Shown here in pieces: positions 26,426-34,327 of a stretch of DNA of 64,000 nt. The translations under genes were made by a program, and so were the position numbers. Positions within the stretch are counted from its first letter, which is position 1; each line of letters starts with the position of its first letter. The stretch spans positions 183,341 to 247,340 of the forward strand of contig NZ_JAAIYA010000001.1 in NCBI RefSeq assembly GCF_010894405.1. The letters run 5' to 3'. The notes below the pieces were generated by a model. That model did not search any database, was not told the origin of the DNA, and saw only the letters and a list, made by a program, of their open reading frames with translations. Source of the stretch: Pyxidicoccus caerfyrddinensis (GTDB taxonomy: Bacteria; Myxococcota; Myxococcia; Myxococcales; Myxococcaceae).

Positions 26426-27220
26426 ATGTTCGCGAAGAGCGTTCGTGCGCTGTTCCTGGTGGGTGCCCTGTCGGCCTGCGGTACCGAGGCTCCGCCGGAT
26501 GTTCCGGACGTGGAGGCCAACGAGCCGCTGGCGTCGCAGGAGTCCAACGTCATCGTGGGCACGCTGAACTGGGTGAGCGCCACGTCGCTCTCGGGCACGC
26601 AGCGCACGCGCTCGCTGGCGGTGGGCTACCTGTCCATCCCCGCCGTGGGCTCGCGCTGCACCGCGTGGCTGGTGTCGCGCGACGTCATCATCACCAACAA
26701 CCACTGCATCGGCAGCGCCTCGCAGGCGGCGGGCGCGCGCGTGTCCTTCAACTACGAGGACGGCGTCGCCTCCACCGGCCGCATCTGGTACGACTGCGCC
26801 ACCTTCATCAAGACGTGGTCCGGCGACGACATGACGGCGGTGCGCTGCAGCGCGCTCAACGGCCAGCTCCCCGGTGACGTGTACGGCTGGCTGACGGTCT
26901 CCAGCACCAACGCCGCCACCAACGCCAGCGTCTACGTCGTCAACCAGAACTGCGACTACTACACGACGAGCGGCTGCTCTCCGACGAAGAAGTCCTCGCC
27001 GGGCGTGGTGAAGAACGCCAACTACAGCACCACGGACCTGTCCTACGACGCGGACACGCTGGGCGGCTCCTCCGGCTCGCCGGTGATTTCCTCCTCCACG
27101 CACCAGGTGGTGGGCCTGCACCACATCGGCCTGGGCGGCAACTCGTCCGGCCGTGGCACCGCGAACACCGGCGTGAAGGCCACGCGCGTCAAGGCGCGCC
27201 TGGCGGAGATTGGCCTCTAG
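26426..27220 (+). CDS. Secreted trypsin-like serine protease lipoprotein
   Basis: Exported endopeptidase of 264 residues. The signal sequence MFAKSVRALFLVGALSAC ends in a lipobox, predicting a lipid anchor. The chymotrypsin-fold catalytic triad is visible: His in IITNNHCIG, Asp in SGDDMTAVRC and Ser in GGSSGSPVIS. The TNNHC context and GGSSGSPV resemble the V8/glutamyl endopeptidase branch. Cys pairs (around the active His; NQNCDYYTTSGCS) could form disulfides. GAGGAGG precedes the ATG at 26426. A short linker (residues 20-40) could be a propeptide. Upstream is a candidate sigma-54 promoter, so expression may be developmental or starvation-linked. Its substrate is not known. Confidence 0.88.
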   Translation: MFAKSVRALFLVGALSACGTEAPPDVPDVEANEPLASQESNVIVGTLNWVSATSLSGTQRTRSLAVGYLSIPAVGSRCTAWLVSRDVIITNNHCIGSASQAAGARVSFNYEDGVASTGRIWYDCATFIKTWSGDDMTAVRCSALNGQLPGDVYGWLTVSSTNAATNASVYVVNQNCDYYTTSGCSPTKKSSPGVVKNANYSTTDLSYDADTLGGSSGSPVISSSTHQVVGLHHIGLGGNSSGRGTANTGVKATRVKARLAEIGL

Positions 27221-27227
27221 TCGCGCC

Positions 27228-28100
27228 TCACGCCGTCGAGGGCTCGCCGGCCAGCAGCACCGGCCGTTCGTGCCCCAGCCCGGGGGCCTGTGGCGACAGC
27301 AGCGACTCGCGCCGCAGGCCCCGCAGTGCCAGCCGCCCCAGGGTCCGCTTGAGGCCGCGCGGCAGCAGCGGCAACAGCCGCATCACCCACCGGTGGCCGA
27401 AGCCCGGGTACACCAGCGGCTCGCCGCGCTCGAAGCCGGCCAGCGCCTCGCGGGCGCACTGCGCCAGGGAGATGCGGAAGAATGGCGTCAGCTCGCCGGT
27501 GGCGGCCCGCGCGCCCTCGTCCCACAGGGGCCCGGGGGCCACGCGGGTGACGGTGATGCCCTGGCCCTCCACCTCCAGCCGCAGCGCCTCGGTGAAACCG
27601 TCGAGGAAGCGCTGCGTGGCGGCGAAGGTGGCGGAGCCGGGAAGGAAGAGCTGCGCGGCGCCCGAGCCGATGTTGAGGACGCCTCCCCGCCCGCGCTCGA
27701 GCATGGGCCCGAGCAACCGGTGCGTCAGCAGCGCGGGCACCCACACGTTCGCCTTCAGCACCTCCTCCACGTGGCCCCAGCCCTCGTCGGCATAGAGGCC
27801 GCGGTCGTCCACCGCCGCGTTGTTCACCAGCACGTCCACCCGGATGAAGTGCGCCTCCAGCCAGGCCAGCAGCGAGTCCACCTCGCGCGGCCTCGCCACG
27901 TCGCAACGGTGGAGCAGCACGCCGAGCGTGGGGTTGTGCGTGAGCAGTTCGTCCCGCAACGGCTCCAGGCGGTCGGCACGCCGGTCCACGAGCACCAGGG
28001 TGCGCACCCGCCGGGAGAGCAGCCGGGAAAGCTCCCGGCCGATTCCTTCCGTCGCGCCGATGATGAGGACGGTACCTTGATCGATGGGAGGAGGAAGCAT
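27228..28100 (-). CDS. SDR-family protein lacking the catalytic Tyr and Lys
   Basis: Short-chain dehydrogenase-like protein of 290 residues. The Rossmann glycine motif is present (IGATEGIGREL), as are the DV motif (RCDVARP) and the NNA motif (NNAAV for NNAG). At the active site the usual Tyr-x3-Lys reads Phe-Ala-Ala-Thr-Gln, so both catalytic residues are replaced, although the strand-5 Ser (NIGSGAAQ) is kept. It may bind NAD(P) but should not reduce carbonyls by the normal mechanism. The ATG at 28100 has GAGGA eight bases upstream; the longer frame to 28226 is not supported. It converges on the protease gene with only seven bases between stops. Confidence 0.88.
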   Translation of the reverse strand: MLPPPIDQGTVLIIGATEGIGRELSRLLSRRVRTLVLVDRRADRLEPLRDELLTHNPTLGVLLHRCDVARPREVDSLLAWLEAHFIRVDVLVNNAAVDDRGLYADEGWGHVEEVLKANVWVPALLTHRLLGPMLERGRGGVLNIGSGAAQLFLPGSATFAATQRFLDGFTEALRLEVEGQGITVTRVAPGPLWDEGARAATGELTPFFRISLAQCAREALAGFERGEPLVYPGFGHRWVMRLLPLLPRGLKRTLGRLALRGLRRESLLSPQAPGLGHERPVLLAGEPSTA

Positions 28101-28285
28101 GGGGGTGTCCTCGGCTTCGTTAAGTTGCCCATGCTGCGCACGGTCTGCGCCGCATGCCTCCCCTCGTGCAAAGCCTGCACGCCCGCGCACCGGCCCGCCG
28201 CGCAGGCGGTGGCATGCTTCTTCCAACGAGGGTGACCCGACCCCAAGTCAGCAAGCGGGGGGCACCCCCGCAAGGAGAAGACCCG

Positions 28286-28747
28286 ATGGCCGCTCCCACC
28301 CGCATCCTCGTTCCCGTGGACCTGTCCGAAGGCTCGCGCACCGTCATCGACTACGCCGTGCAGCTCGCCCGCCCCTTCAACGCGTCCGTGCATGTGATTC
28401 ACGCCTGGGAGCCGCCGCAGTACGTGGCGCCTGACCTGCTCGTGGCCGCGCCCGGGTGGAACTCGCTCTCCCTGGAGCAGGTGGCGGTGGAGACGGCCAC
28501 CAAGGATTTGACGGCGCTCATCCACTCGCTGGAGAAGCCGCCGGTACCGCTGACGCACAAGGTGCTGGTGGGCGAGGCCGCGTCCACCGTCCTCGACCTC
28601 GCCGAGCAGGGGAAGTACGACCTCATCGTCATGGGCACGCATGGCCGGCGTGGGCTGCCGCGGCTGTTGCTGGGCAGCGTGGCGCAGAAGGTCGTCTCTC
28701 GCGCGCACTGCCCGGTGCTGACGCTGCACGTCGCGCCGGAGAAGTAG
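28286..28747 (+). CDS. Universal stress protein, ATP-binding type
   Basis: UspA-fold protein of 153 residues, cytosolic. It starts TRILVPVDLSEGSR as usual and has the ATP motif G-x2-G-x9-G-S in GTHGRRGLPRLLLGS, then the final strand CPVLTLHV. The ATG at 28286 has AAGGAG at good spacing; an upstream in-frame ATG at 28154 falls in non-coding DNA of the divergent promoter region. It probably acts in stress survival, but no partner can be named from context. The gap to the hybrid kinase gene is 85 bp on the same strand. Confidence 0.93.
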   Translation: MAAPTRILVPVDLSEGSRTVIDYAVQLARPFNASVHVIHAWEPPQYVAPDLLVAAPGWNSLSLEQVAVETATKDLTALIHSLEKPPVPLTHKVLVGEAASTVLDLAEQGKYDLIVMGTHGRRGLPRLLLGSVAQKVVSRAHCPVLTLHVAPEK

Positions 28748-28832
28748 CGCCAGCCGGCCGGGCCAGCGCCCCTGTCCGGCAGCAACCCTCGGGGGCCGAA
28801 CTGCTTGTGGAGCGCGCGGATTCGGGGGCAAA

Positions 28833-30842
28833 GTGGCCGAGAGCCCCGGACGCGCCTTGGAAAAGCTCTCACGCCCCCTCGTCTCCCTGTCGCAGGACCT
28901 GCTCGAGGAGAGCGCCGAGGACCTGTACGAGAACGCGCCCTGTGGCTACCTCTCCACGCTGCCGGATGGCGTCATCGTCAAGGCCAACCAGACCTTCCTG
29001 AACTGGCTGGGCTACACGCGCGAGGAGCTGCTGTCGGGCAGGCGCTTCCAGGAGCTGCTGTCCATTGGCGGGAAGATCTTCCACGAGACGCACTTCGCCC
29101 CGCTCCTGCAGATGCAGGGCTTCGTCAACGAGGTGCAGCTGGAGTTGGTGACGCGCGCGGGCGTCTCGCTCCCCATGCTGGTCAACACCGTGCAGCGCAA
29201 GGACGCCGCCGGGCGGGGCGTGGTCAACCGGACCACCCTCTTCAACATCTCCGACCGGAAGAAGTTCGAGCGGGAGCTGGTGCTGGCGCGCCGCAAGGCG
29301 GAGCAGGCCGCGAAGGCGAAGGCGGACTTCCTGTCCATGGTCAGCCACGAAATCCGCACGCCGATGAACGCCATCATCGGCATCGCCAGCCTGCTGCAGC
29401 GCACGGACCTCTCCGCCCAGCAGCAGAAGTACGTCCGCATCCTGTCGTCGTCCTCCGAGAACCTGCTGGGCCTCATCAACCACATCCTGGACTTCAGCAA
29501 GCTGGACGCGGGCAAGGCGGCGCTGGAGGAGCGCAACTTCGACCTCCGCCAGCTCGTCTACGGCACCATCTTCGCCCTCAACGTGAAGGCCGAGGAGAAG
29601 AAGCTCGCCGTCGTCGCGGAGGTGGACGAGCAGGTGCCGGCCTTCGTCCTCGGGGACCCCGTCAAGCTGGGCCAGGTGCTCACCAACCTGGTGGGCAACG
29701 CCATCAAGTTCACCGAGCTGGGCGCGGTGACGGTGTCGGTGCGGCCGCGGGAGGTGCTCGAGGACGTGGTGTCGCTCGACTTCGCCGTCACCGACACGGG
29801 CATCGGCATTCCGGAAGACAGGCTGACGAACATCTTCGAGGAGTTCACCCAGGCCGACTACGACATCGGCATGAAGTACGGAGGCACCGGGCTGGGGCTC
29901 GCCATCAGCCAGAAGCTGGTGGAGCTGCACGGCGCCCGGATTGGCGTGAAGAGCACGCCGGGCCAGGGCTCGTCCTTCTACTTCACCCTGCGCATGAAGC
30001 GCGGCTGGGAGGAAGCGGAGCCGGAGGAGTCGCAGGAGAACCGCGACAGCACCCGGCCCATCCAAGGCCTGCGCATCCTGGTGGCCGAGGACAACGACAT
30101 CAACGTGTTCATGCTGTCGCAGTTCCTGAAGCGCTGGGGCGCCGACTTCGACGTCGTGGGTGACGGGCGCCAGGCCGTCCAGCGCATCCAGGAGGCCGAC
30201 TACGACCTGGTGCTGATGGACGTGCGGATGCCCGACATGGACGGCTACGAGGCCGCCCGCGCCATCCGGGAGCTGCCCGGAGCGCACTACCCGCGCATCC
30301 CCATCATCGCCGTGACGGCGTCCACCCGCATCGGGCTGGAGCACCGGATTGGCGCCGCCGGCTTCACGGACTTCATCGGCAAGCCCTACAAGCCGTCGGA
30401 GCTCGCCGCGCTCATCGTGCGGCACGCCACGTGGAGGCACGACGCCGCGGGCGCTTCCGGCGAGCCACCGTCTGTGGAGCCGACGGTGCCAGTGGGGCCG
30501 CCGTTCAGCCTGCGGCGCTTCCAGCGCATGCTGGATGACGACCGGCACGCCATCGTGGAGCTGAGCACCATCACCGCCGGGAGCTGCGAGCAGTACAAGC
30601 AGGACTTCCAGCAGGCGCTCCAGGCGGGCAACCGCGAGGCCTTCGACTACCAGGCCTACAAGATACGGCCGACGCTGGAGCTGCTGGAGGCACGGGCCCT
30701 GCGCGAGGCGCTGGAGCAGGGCCGGGCCTCGCTGGAGGAGGCGTCAGGCACTCCGGGCGGCGGGGCCCCGGCCCTCCTCGCCATCCACCGCGAGCTGAAC
30801 GCCCTCATCGCCGCACTGAGAGACCTGGCGCGCCGGGCATAG
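28833..30842 (+). CDS. Hybrid histidine kinase PAS-HisKA-HATPase-REC with Hpt-like tail
   Basis: Soluble hybrid sensor kinase of 669 residues. PAS domain about 25-150 (YENAPCGYLSTLPDG, NWLGYTREELLS). HisKA with MVSHEIRTPMNAIIG near 172. HATPase with LVGNAIKFTELG, DTGIGI and GTGLGLAIS. Receiver at about 412-530 (ILVAEDNDIN, LMDVRMPDMDG with the phosphoacceptor Asp, TAST, KPY). The C-terminal 110 residues are helical and look like a histidine phosphotransfer domain, but where the active HxxKG motif belongs they read AYKIRP, so the His is missing. The start is GTG at 28833. It has no membrane segment, suggesting cytoplasmic sensing, and no response regulator is adjacent. Short coiled regions link PAS to HisKA. 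Confidence 0.93.
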   Translation: MAESPGRALEKLSRPLVSLSQDLLEESAEDLYENAPCGYLSTLPDGVIVKANQTFLNWLGYTREELLSGRRFQELLSIGGKIFHETHFAPLLQMQGFVNEVQLELVTRAGVSLPMLVNTVQRKDAAGRGVVNRTTLFNISDRKKFERELVLARRKAEQAAKAKADFLSMVSHEIRTPMNAIIGIASLLQRTDLSAQQQKYVRILSSSSENLLGLINHILDFSKLDAGKAALEERNFDLRQLVYGTIFALNVKAEEKKLAVVAEVDEQVPAFVLGDPVKLGQVLTNLVGNAIKFTELGAVTVSVRPREVLEDVVSLDFAVTDTGIGIPEDRLTNIFEEFTQADYDIGMKYGGTGLGLAISQKLVELHGARIGVKSTPGQGSSFYFTLRMKRGWEEAEPEESQENRDSTRPIQGLRILVAEDNDINVFMLSQFLKRWGADFDVVGDGRQAVQRIQEADYDLVLMDVRMPDMDGYEAARAIRELPGAHYPRIPIIAVTASTRIGLEHRIGAAGFTDFIGKPYKPSELAALIVRHATWRHDAAGASGEPPSVEPTVPVGPPFSLRRFQRMLDDDRHAIVELSTITAGSCEQYKQDFQQALQAGNREAFDYQAYKIRPTLELLEARALREALEQGRASLEEASGTPGGGAPALLAIHRELNALIAALRDLARRA

Positions 30843-30866
30843 CGGCACCGTGCACGGGCCGGGCGC

Positions 30867-31985
30867 TCACCGGGGCTGGACCTGGGCGCTGGCTTCGCGG
30901 CGTGCCCGGGCGCGCGCGGCGAGCAGCGTGGGCAGGGCCAGCACCGTCATGGCGACGATGACGAGCGACGCCCCGGCCAGCTCCCGCCCGCCGACGCCGG
31001 GCAGCCCCAACCAGGCGGCCAGCCCCCACGAGGCCACCACGCCGGCGAGCACGCTGGAGGCGCGGTTCACCGGCACGGTGAAGGAGTTCTCCCGTGCGTC
31101 CAGGAGGATGAGGCCGCCGAAGATGCCCGTCCCCTGCGACAGCACGCCCACCAGCACCTCCTCCAGCAGGTGGCCGCGCGCGAGGAAGCCGGTGAAGCCC
31201 TCGCGCAGCTCCCCGAGGATGCCGTCCCCGCCGCCGCCCACGAGCGCGAGCAGCGCCAGCGTGCCCACCAGCGCGGGCGTGGCCACCATCTGCTCCTCCA
31301 CGAAGTAGCGGATGGACACGGCGGGGTCGCCGGACTTGGCCAGGTGGCTCATGGCGCGCAGCCGGAAGAAGTAGCCCGTGAGGTATACGCCCACGTCCAC
31401 CGTGGCCAGCAGCGTGAGGGTGCCGCTCACCTCCGTGCCGGTGGCGGCCACCACCGCCCCCAGGCTCAGGGCCAGCGCCAACCACGAGGGCCAGCGCACC
31501 CGCCGGCCGCTCAGGACGTCCACCAGCGGCGCGAGGACGAGCACCCCACCCCGCATCAGCAGCATCATGAAGACGATGGACGCGCCCGGCAGGGTGTACG
31601 CCAGCGTGGTGGTGCCGATGATGGCCGCCGAGCACAGCCCGGACAGCAGCGTCCACCGCCCCGGCATCGGCACCCGCAGGCCGAGCACCTCGCGGTGCCC
31701 CGCGTAGCGCCACCACCCCTTGAGCGTGAGGAAGATGAACATGCCCACCAGCGAGGCGGTGGTGCTCACCGGCAGCAGCGTGAAGCCGGAGATGCCGTGC
31801 GTCATGCCGGGCAGCGAGCCTCCGGACAGGGCCTTGGTGAGCGCGCTGTATGGGGCATAGGCCGCGAAGTAGCCGAAGGCGTACGCCCAGATGGTCAGGT
31901 CGTGTGAGTCATCATGCGGCGTGGGAGCCAGGGAGTACCTCCGGGGTGGGCCAGGACGCAGTATTGCAAGGCGCACGCCCGGCAC
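30867..31985 (-). CDS. EamA/DMT-like membrane transporter
   Basis: Integral membrane protein with about ten hydrophobic helices, for example WAYAFGYFAAYAPYSALTKAL, TLLPVSTTASLVGMFIFLTL, SGLCSAAIIGTTTLAYTLPG and SIVFMMLLMRGGVLVLAPLVD. Two repeated halves are typical of drug/metabolite transporters; the substrate is unknown. The start is uncertain. The conserved part begins at TIWAYAF, with no ATG near it. Options are GTG at 31985 (used here), GTG at 31976, or a CTG at 31931, which has GGAGG at ideal spacing. The frame continues open to an ATG at 32045. It is convergent with the hybrid kinase gene (24 bp between stops). Confidence 0.8.
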   Translation of the reverse strand: MPGVRLAILRPGPPRRYSLAPTPHDDSHDLTIWAYAFGYFAAYAPYSALTKALSGGSLPGMTHGISGFTLLPVSTTASLVGMFIFLTLKGWWRYAGHREVLGLRVPMPGRWTLLSGLCSAAIIGTTTLAYTLPGASIVFMMLLMRGGVLVLAPLVDVLSGRRVRWPSWLALALSLGAVVAATGTEVSGTLTLLATVDVGVYLTGYFFRLRAMSHLAKSGDPAVSIRYFVEEQMVATPALVGTLALLALVGGGGDGILGELREGFTGFLARGHLLEEVLVGVLSQGTGIFGGLILLDARENSFTVPVNRASSVLAGVVASWGLAAWLGLPGVGGRELAGASLVIVAMTVLALPTLLAARARARREASAQVQPR

Positions 31986-32098
31986 CAGCCCCCCGGTGTC
32001 GCTGTCCGCACCCGCACCACCTCGCGAAGGAACTGCGTCCTGCAATCGGGTTGAGACAGGGCCGTAGGGAGGGTGTCCCTGAAATTCAGGAGCCGTCC

Positions 32099-32626
32099 AT
32101 GCGCCTGTCGTCCCTTCCCGCCCTGGCCCTCACCTTCACCCTCGCCGCCCCCGCCTTCGCCGCGGATGACGCCGAGAAGAAGCCCAACGACTGGAAGGTG
32201 GTGTGCGCCAACAACACCAAGGACGGCAGCCGCGCCGTGCAGGGCACCGACCTGGTCATCGAGGCCGGGGAGAAGGTGAAGGACGCCGTCGCCGTGGAGG
32301 GCAACGTCATCATCCGCAAGGGCGCCGTGGTGGAAGACGCCGTCGCCATCCGCGGCCGCGTCATCCTGGAGGCGGGCGCGCACGTGAAGGGCGACGCGGT
32401 GTCGCTGGGTGGAGAGGTCCGCGTCAAGGACGGCGCCCGCGTTGACGGGAACGCCGTGGCGCTGGGCGGCCGGCTCAACCTCGACAAGGACAGCTCCGTC
32501 GGGGGCGACAAGGTCAGCCTGTCCTTCGAGATTGGCGGCAAGGATGTGGTGCGCGGCCTCATCGAGAACGCCCTCGACGAGGACATGCGCTGCCACATCA
32601 TCGACAACGACGACAAGGACGTCTGA
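32099..32626 (+). CDS. Small exported bactofilin-like repeat protein
   Basis: Exported protein of 175 residues with signal peptide MRLSSLPALALTFTLAAPAFA. The mature part is a run of short beta-helix repeats: EGNVIIRKGAVVEDAVAIRG, VILEAGAHVKGDAVSLGG, VRVKDGARVDGNAVALGG, LNLDKDSSVGGDKVSLS. They closely resemble the polymer-type segment of the sigma-operon protein at 21511. Classical bactofilins are cytoplasmic and lack a signal peptide, so this would be a periplasmic or outer variant. AGGAG precedes the ATG at 32099. Two Cys residues, near the N- and C-termini, could pair. It is convergent with plsC. Confidence 0.8.
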   Translation: MRLSSLPALALTFTLAAPAFAADDAEKKPNDWKVVCANNTKDGSRAVQGTDLVIEAGEKVKDAVAVEGNVIIRKGAVVEDAVAIRGRVILEAGAHVKGDAVSLGGEVRVKDGARVDGNAVALGGRLNLDKDSSVGGDKVSLSFEIGGKDVVRGLIENALDEDMRCHIIDNDDKDV

Positions 32627-32658
32627 GTCCCCTGCCCCTGGGGACGTCTGAGTCCCCT
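32617..32658 (+). repeat. Tandem 25-bp duplication spanning the stop codon, with hairpin
   Basis: GGACGTCTGAGTCCCCT occurs at 32617 and again at 32642, period 25, so the last codons and the stop of the preceding gene are duplicated. Between the copies, GTCCCC (32627) and GGGGAC (32640) form a six-base stem with a seven-base loop. It lies between convergent genes and could act as a terminator. Confidence 0.6.
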
Positions 32659-32668
32659 ACCCCGGAAA

Positions 32669-33442
32669 CTACGCGGCGGAGGCGGTGTTGCCAGGCTCGG
32701 CGCCGCCGCTCGTGTGAGGCATCAGCCCGGCGCGCAGCGCCAGAATCTGCGTGCGCGCCAGGTCCTTCAGCCGCTCCACGTCCGCCAGCGTCATGCCCTT
32801 CGTGGAGATGGGCGTGCCCACCGTCACCAGCCCGCGCGACGTGGCGAAGCGCCACGAGTGCTTCGGCAGCGCCCGGCGCGTCCCGCTCACCGCGAGCGGC
32901 AGCACGTCCGCCTGCGCTTCGATGGCCAGCCGGAACGCGCCGTCCTTGAAGGGCAGCAACTCATCCGTCTTCGAGCGCGTGCCCTCGGGGAAGATCATCA
33001 CCGGCATCCCCTTGGCCAGCCACTCCTTGCAGCGGGCCATGGCGCCCGTCGCGGAGTCACGGTCCCCGCGGTGCACCGGGATGTCGCCCGCCATCCACAT
33101 CATCCAGCCCACCACCGGAATCTTGAAGAGGCTGGCCTTGCCCAGCCACTTCATCTCCCATGGCAGGTGCGAGATGAGGAACGGGTCCGCGTTGGACTCG
33201 TGGTTGCTCACCACCACCGTGTTCGGCGCCACCCGCTCCGGCACCGGGCCGTGGACGCCGAAGCGCCAGAACGGCGTCAGCTTCGCCGCCGTGACGCCCA
33301 CCAGGCGGAAGCAGCGTCCCGTCGCGTAGCGCAGGCGGTCGAACGGCCAGGTGACGATGGCCAGCGCCAGTTGGACGAAGAAGCCGGACAGCGCCACCAG
33401 GCCAATCTCGATCCACGTCCAGATGGAGAGCAGTGCGTTCAT
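32669..33442 (-). CDS. plsC: 1-acyl-sn-glycerol-3-phosphate acyltransferase
   Basis: Membrane acyltransferase of 257 residues that should convert lysophosphatidate to phosphatidate using acyl-ACP or acyl-CoA. The catalytic motif reads NHESNADPF (the H-x4-D box) near residue 79, and the substrate motif FPEGTRSK follows near 155. One or two N-terminal hydrophobic helices (IEIGLVALSGFFVQLALAIVTW) anchor it to the inner membrane. The ATG at 33442 has GAGG five bases away; a TTG at 33457 is a weaker alternative. It lies 18 bp after the stop of xthA on the same strand, so the two may be co-transcribed, with no evident functional link. Paralogues with other acyl specificities are possible. Confidence 0.9.
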   Translation of the reverse strand: MNALLSIWTWIEIGLVALSGFFVQLALAIVTWPFDRLRYATGRCFRLVGVTAAKLTPFWRFGVHGPVPERVAPNTVVVSNHESNADPFLISHLPWEMKWLGKASLFKIPVVGWMMWMAGDIPVHRGDRDSATGAMARCKEWLAKGMPVMIFPEGTRSKTDELLPFKDGAFRLAIEAQADVLPLAVSGTRRALPKHSWRFATSRGLVTVGTPISTKGMTLADVERLKDLARTQILALRAGLMPHTSGGAEPGNTASAA

Positions 33443-33460
33443 GAGAGCCTCGAGCAACCT

Positions 33461-34243
33461 TCAGCGGACCGCCGGGTCCAGGTCCACACTCACCGGGCAG
33501 TGGTCCGAGCCTGACACATCCGGGTGGATTCCCGCCTTGCGCACGTACGCCATGGCCGCGGGCGTGGCCAGCACGTAGTCAATCCTCCAGCCGATGTTCT
33601 TCTCGCGCACACCGAAGCGCTGGCTCCACCACGAGTAGTGCCCGCCCGCCTTGTTGAAGTAGCGGAAGGTGTCCACCCAGCCGGCGCGAATCCAGCGGTC
33701 GAACTCCTCGCGCTCCTCGGGGCGGAAGCCGCTCGTCTCGCGGTTCTCCCGGGGCCGGGCCAGGTCGATGTCCTGATGCGCCGTGTTGAAGTCCCCCACC
33801 ACCAGCACTCGCCCGCCGTCGCGCAGCGGCTTCTCCAGCCGCTCGAAGAGGTGCCGGTAGAAGTCCAGCTTGTAGGGGATGCGGCTGAGGTCCCGGTCCT
33901 TCCCATTGCCGTTGGGGAAGTAGCCATTCACCACGGTGAGCTTGCCGAAGCGGGCAATCTGCAGCCGCCCCTCCACGTCCAGCTCGCTCACGCCCAGCCG
34001 CGTCACCACGTCATCCGGCTCCAGCCGGCAGAACAGCCCTACCCCGCTGTAGCCGGGGCGGTCCGCCGACACGAAGTGCGTCTTCCAGCGCGGCGGCGTC
34101 CGCACCTCGTCGGGGAGCTGGTCCGCGCGGGCGCGCACCTCCTGCACGGCCACCACCTGGGCCCGGGCCCCCGCCAGCCATGGCAGGAAGCCCTTGCGGT
34201 GCACCGAACGCAGCCCGTTGACGTTCCAAGAGACGACTCGCAC
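33461..34243 (-). CDS. xthA: Exodeoxyribonuclease III (AP endonuclease)
   Basis: Protein of 260 residues, the usual length for ExoIII, a Mg-dependent AP endonuclease and 3'-5' exonuclease of base-excision repair. Motifs in order: RVVSWNVNGLRS, VVAVQEVRA with the metal-binding Glu, GDFNTAHQDIDL with catalytic Asp and Asn, SWWSQR, WRIDYVLATP and GSDHCPVSVDL with the catalytic Asp-His. The start is GTG at 34243, since family similarity starts at once; I see no ribosome-binding site there. The gene ahead (TDAG lipoprotein) ends at 34328, with a strong hairpin between them, so xthA probably has its own promoter within about 85 bp. Confidence 0.95.
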   Translation of the reverse strand: MRVVSWNVNGLRSVHRKGFLPWLAGARAQVVAVQEVRARADQLPDEVRTPPRWKTHFVSADRPGYSGVGLFCRLEPDDVVTRLGVSELDVEGRLQIARFGKLTVVNGYFPNGNGKDRDLSRIPYKLDFYRHLFERLEKPLRDGGRVLVVGDFNTAHQDIDLARPRENRETSGFRPEEREEFDRWIRAGWVDTFRYFNKAGGHYSWWSQRFGVREKNIGWRIDYVLATPAAMAYVRKAGIHPDVSGSDHCPVSVDLDPAVR

Positions 34244-34287
34244 GGGAGGCTTATGGCCCGGCCCGCGCGGTATTTCCAGCCCCTCTC

Positions 34288-34314
34288 GCGCGCACTCCCG
34301 GTGGGAGTGCGCGC
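34288..34314 (-). terminator. Perfect 12-bp hairpin terminator
   Basis: Arms GCGCGCACTCCC and GGGAGTGCGCGC are perfectly complementary around a three-base loop. The hairpin lies 14 bp beyond the stop of the minus-strand lipoprotein gene, the right place to end its transcript. No U tract is present. Confidence 0.65.
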
Positions 34315-34327
34315 CTGCCCGGCGACC

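Noticed and set aside
28210-28224. A sigma-54-like element TGGCATG-N4-TTCC ahead of the stress protein gene.
   Set aside because: The -12 GC is lost (TTCC) and the -24 element also deviates, so the match is too weak.
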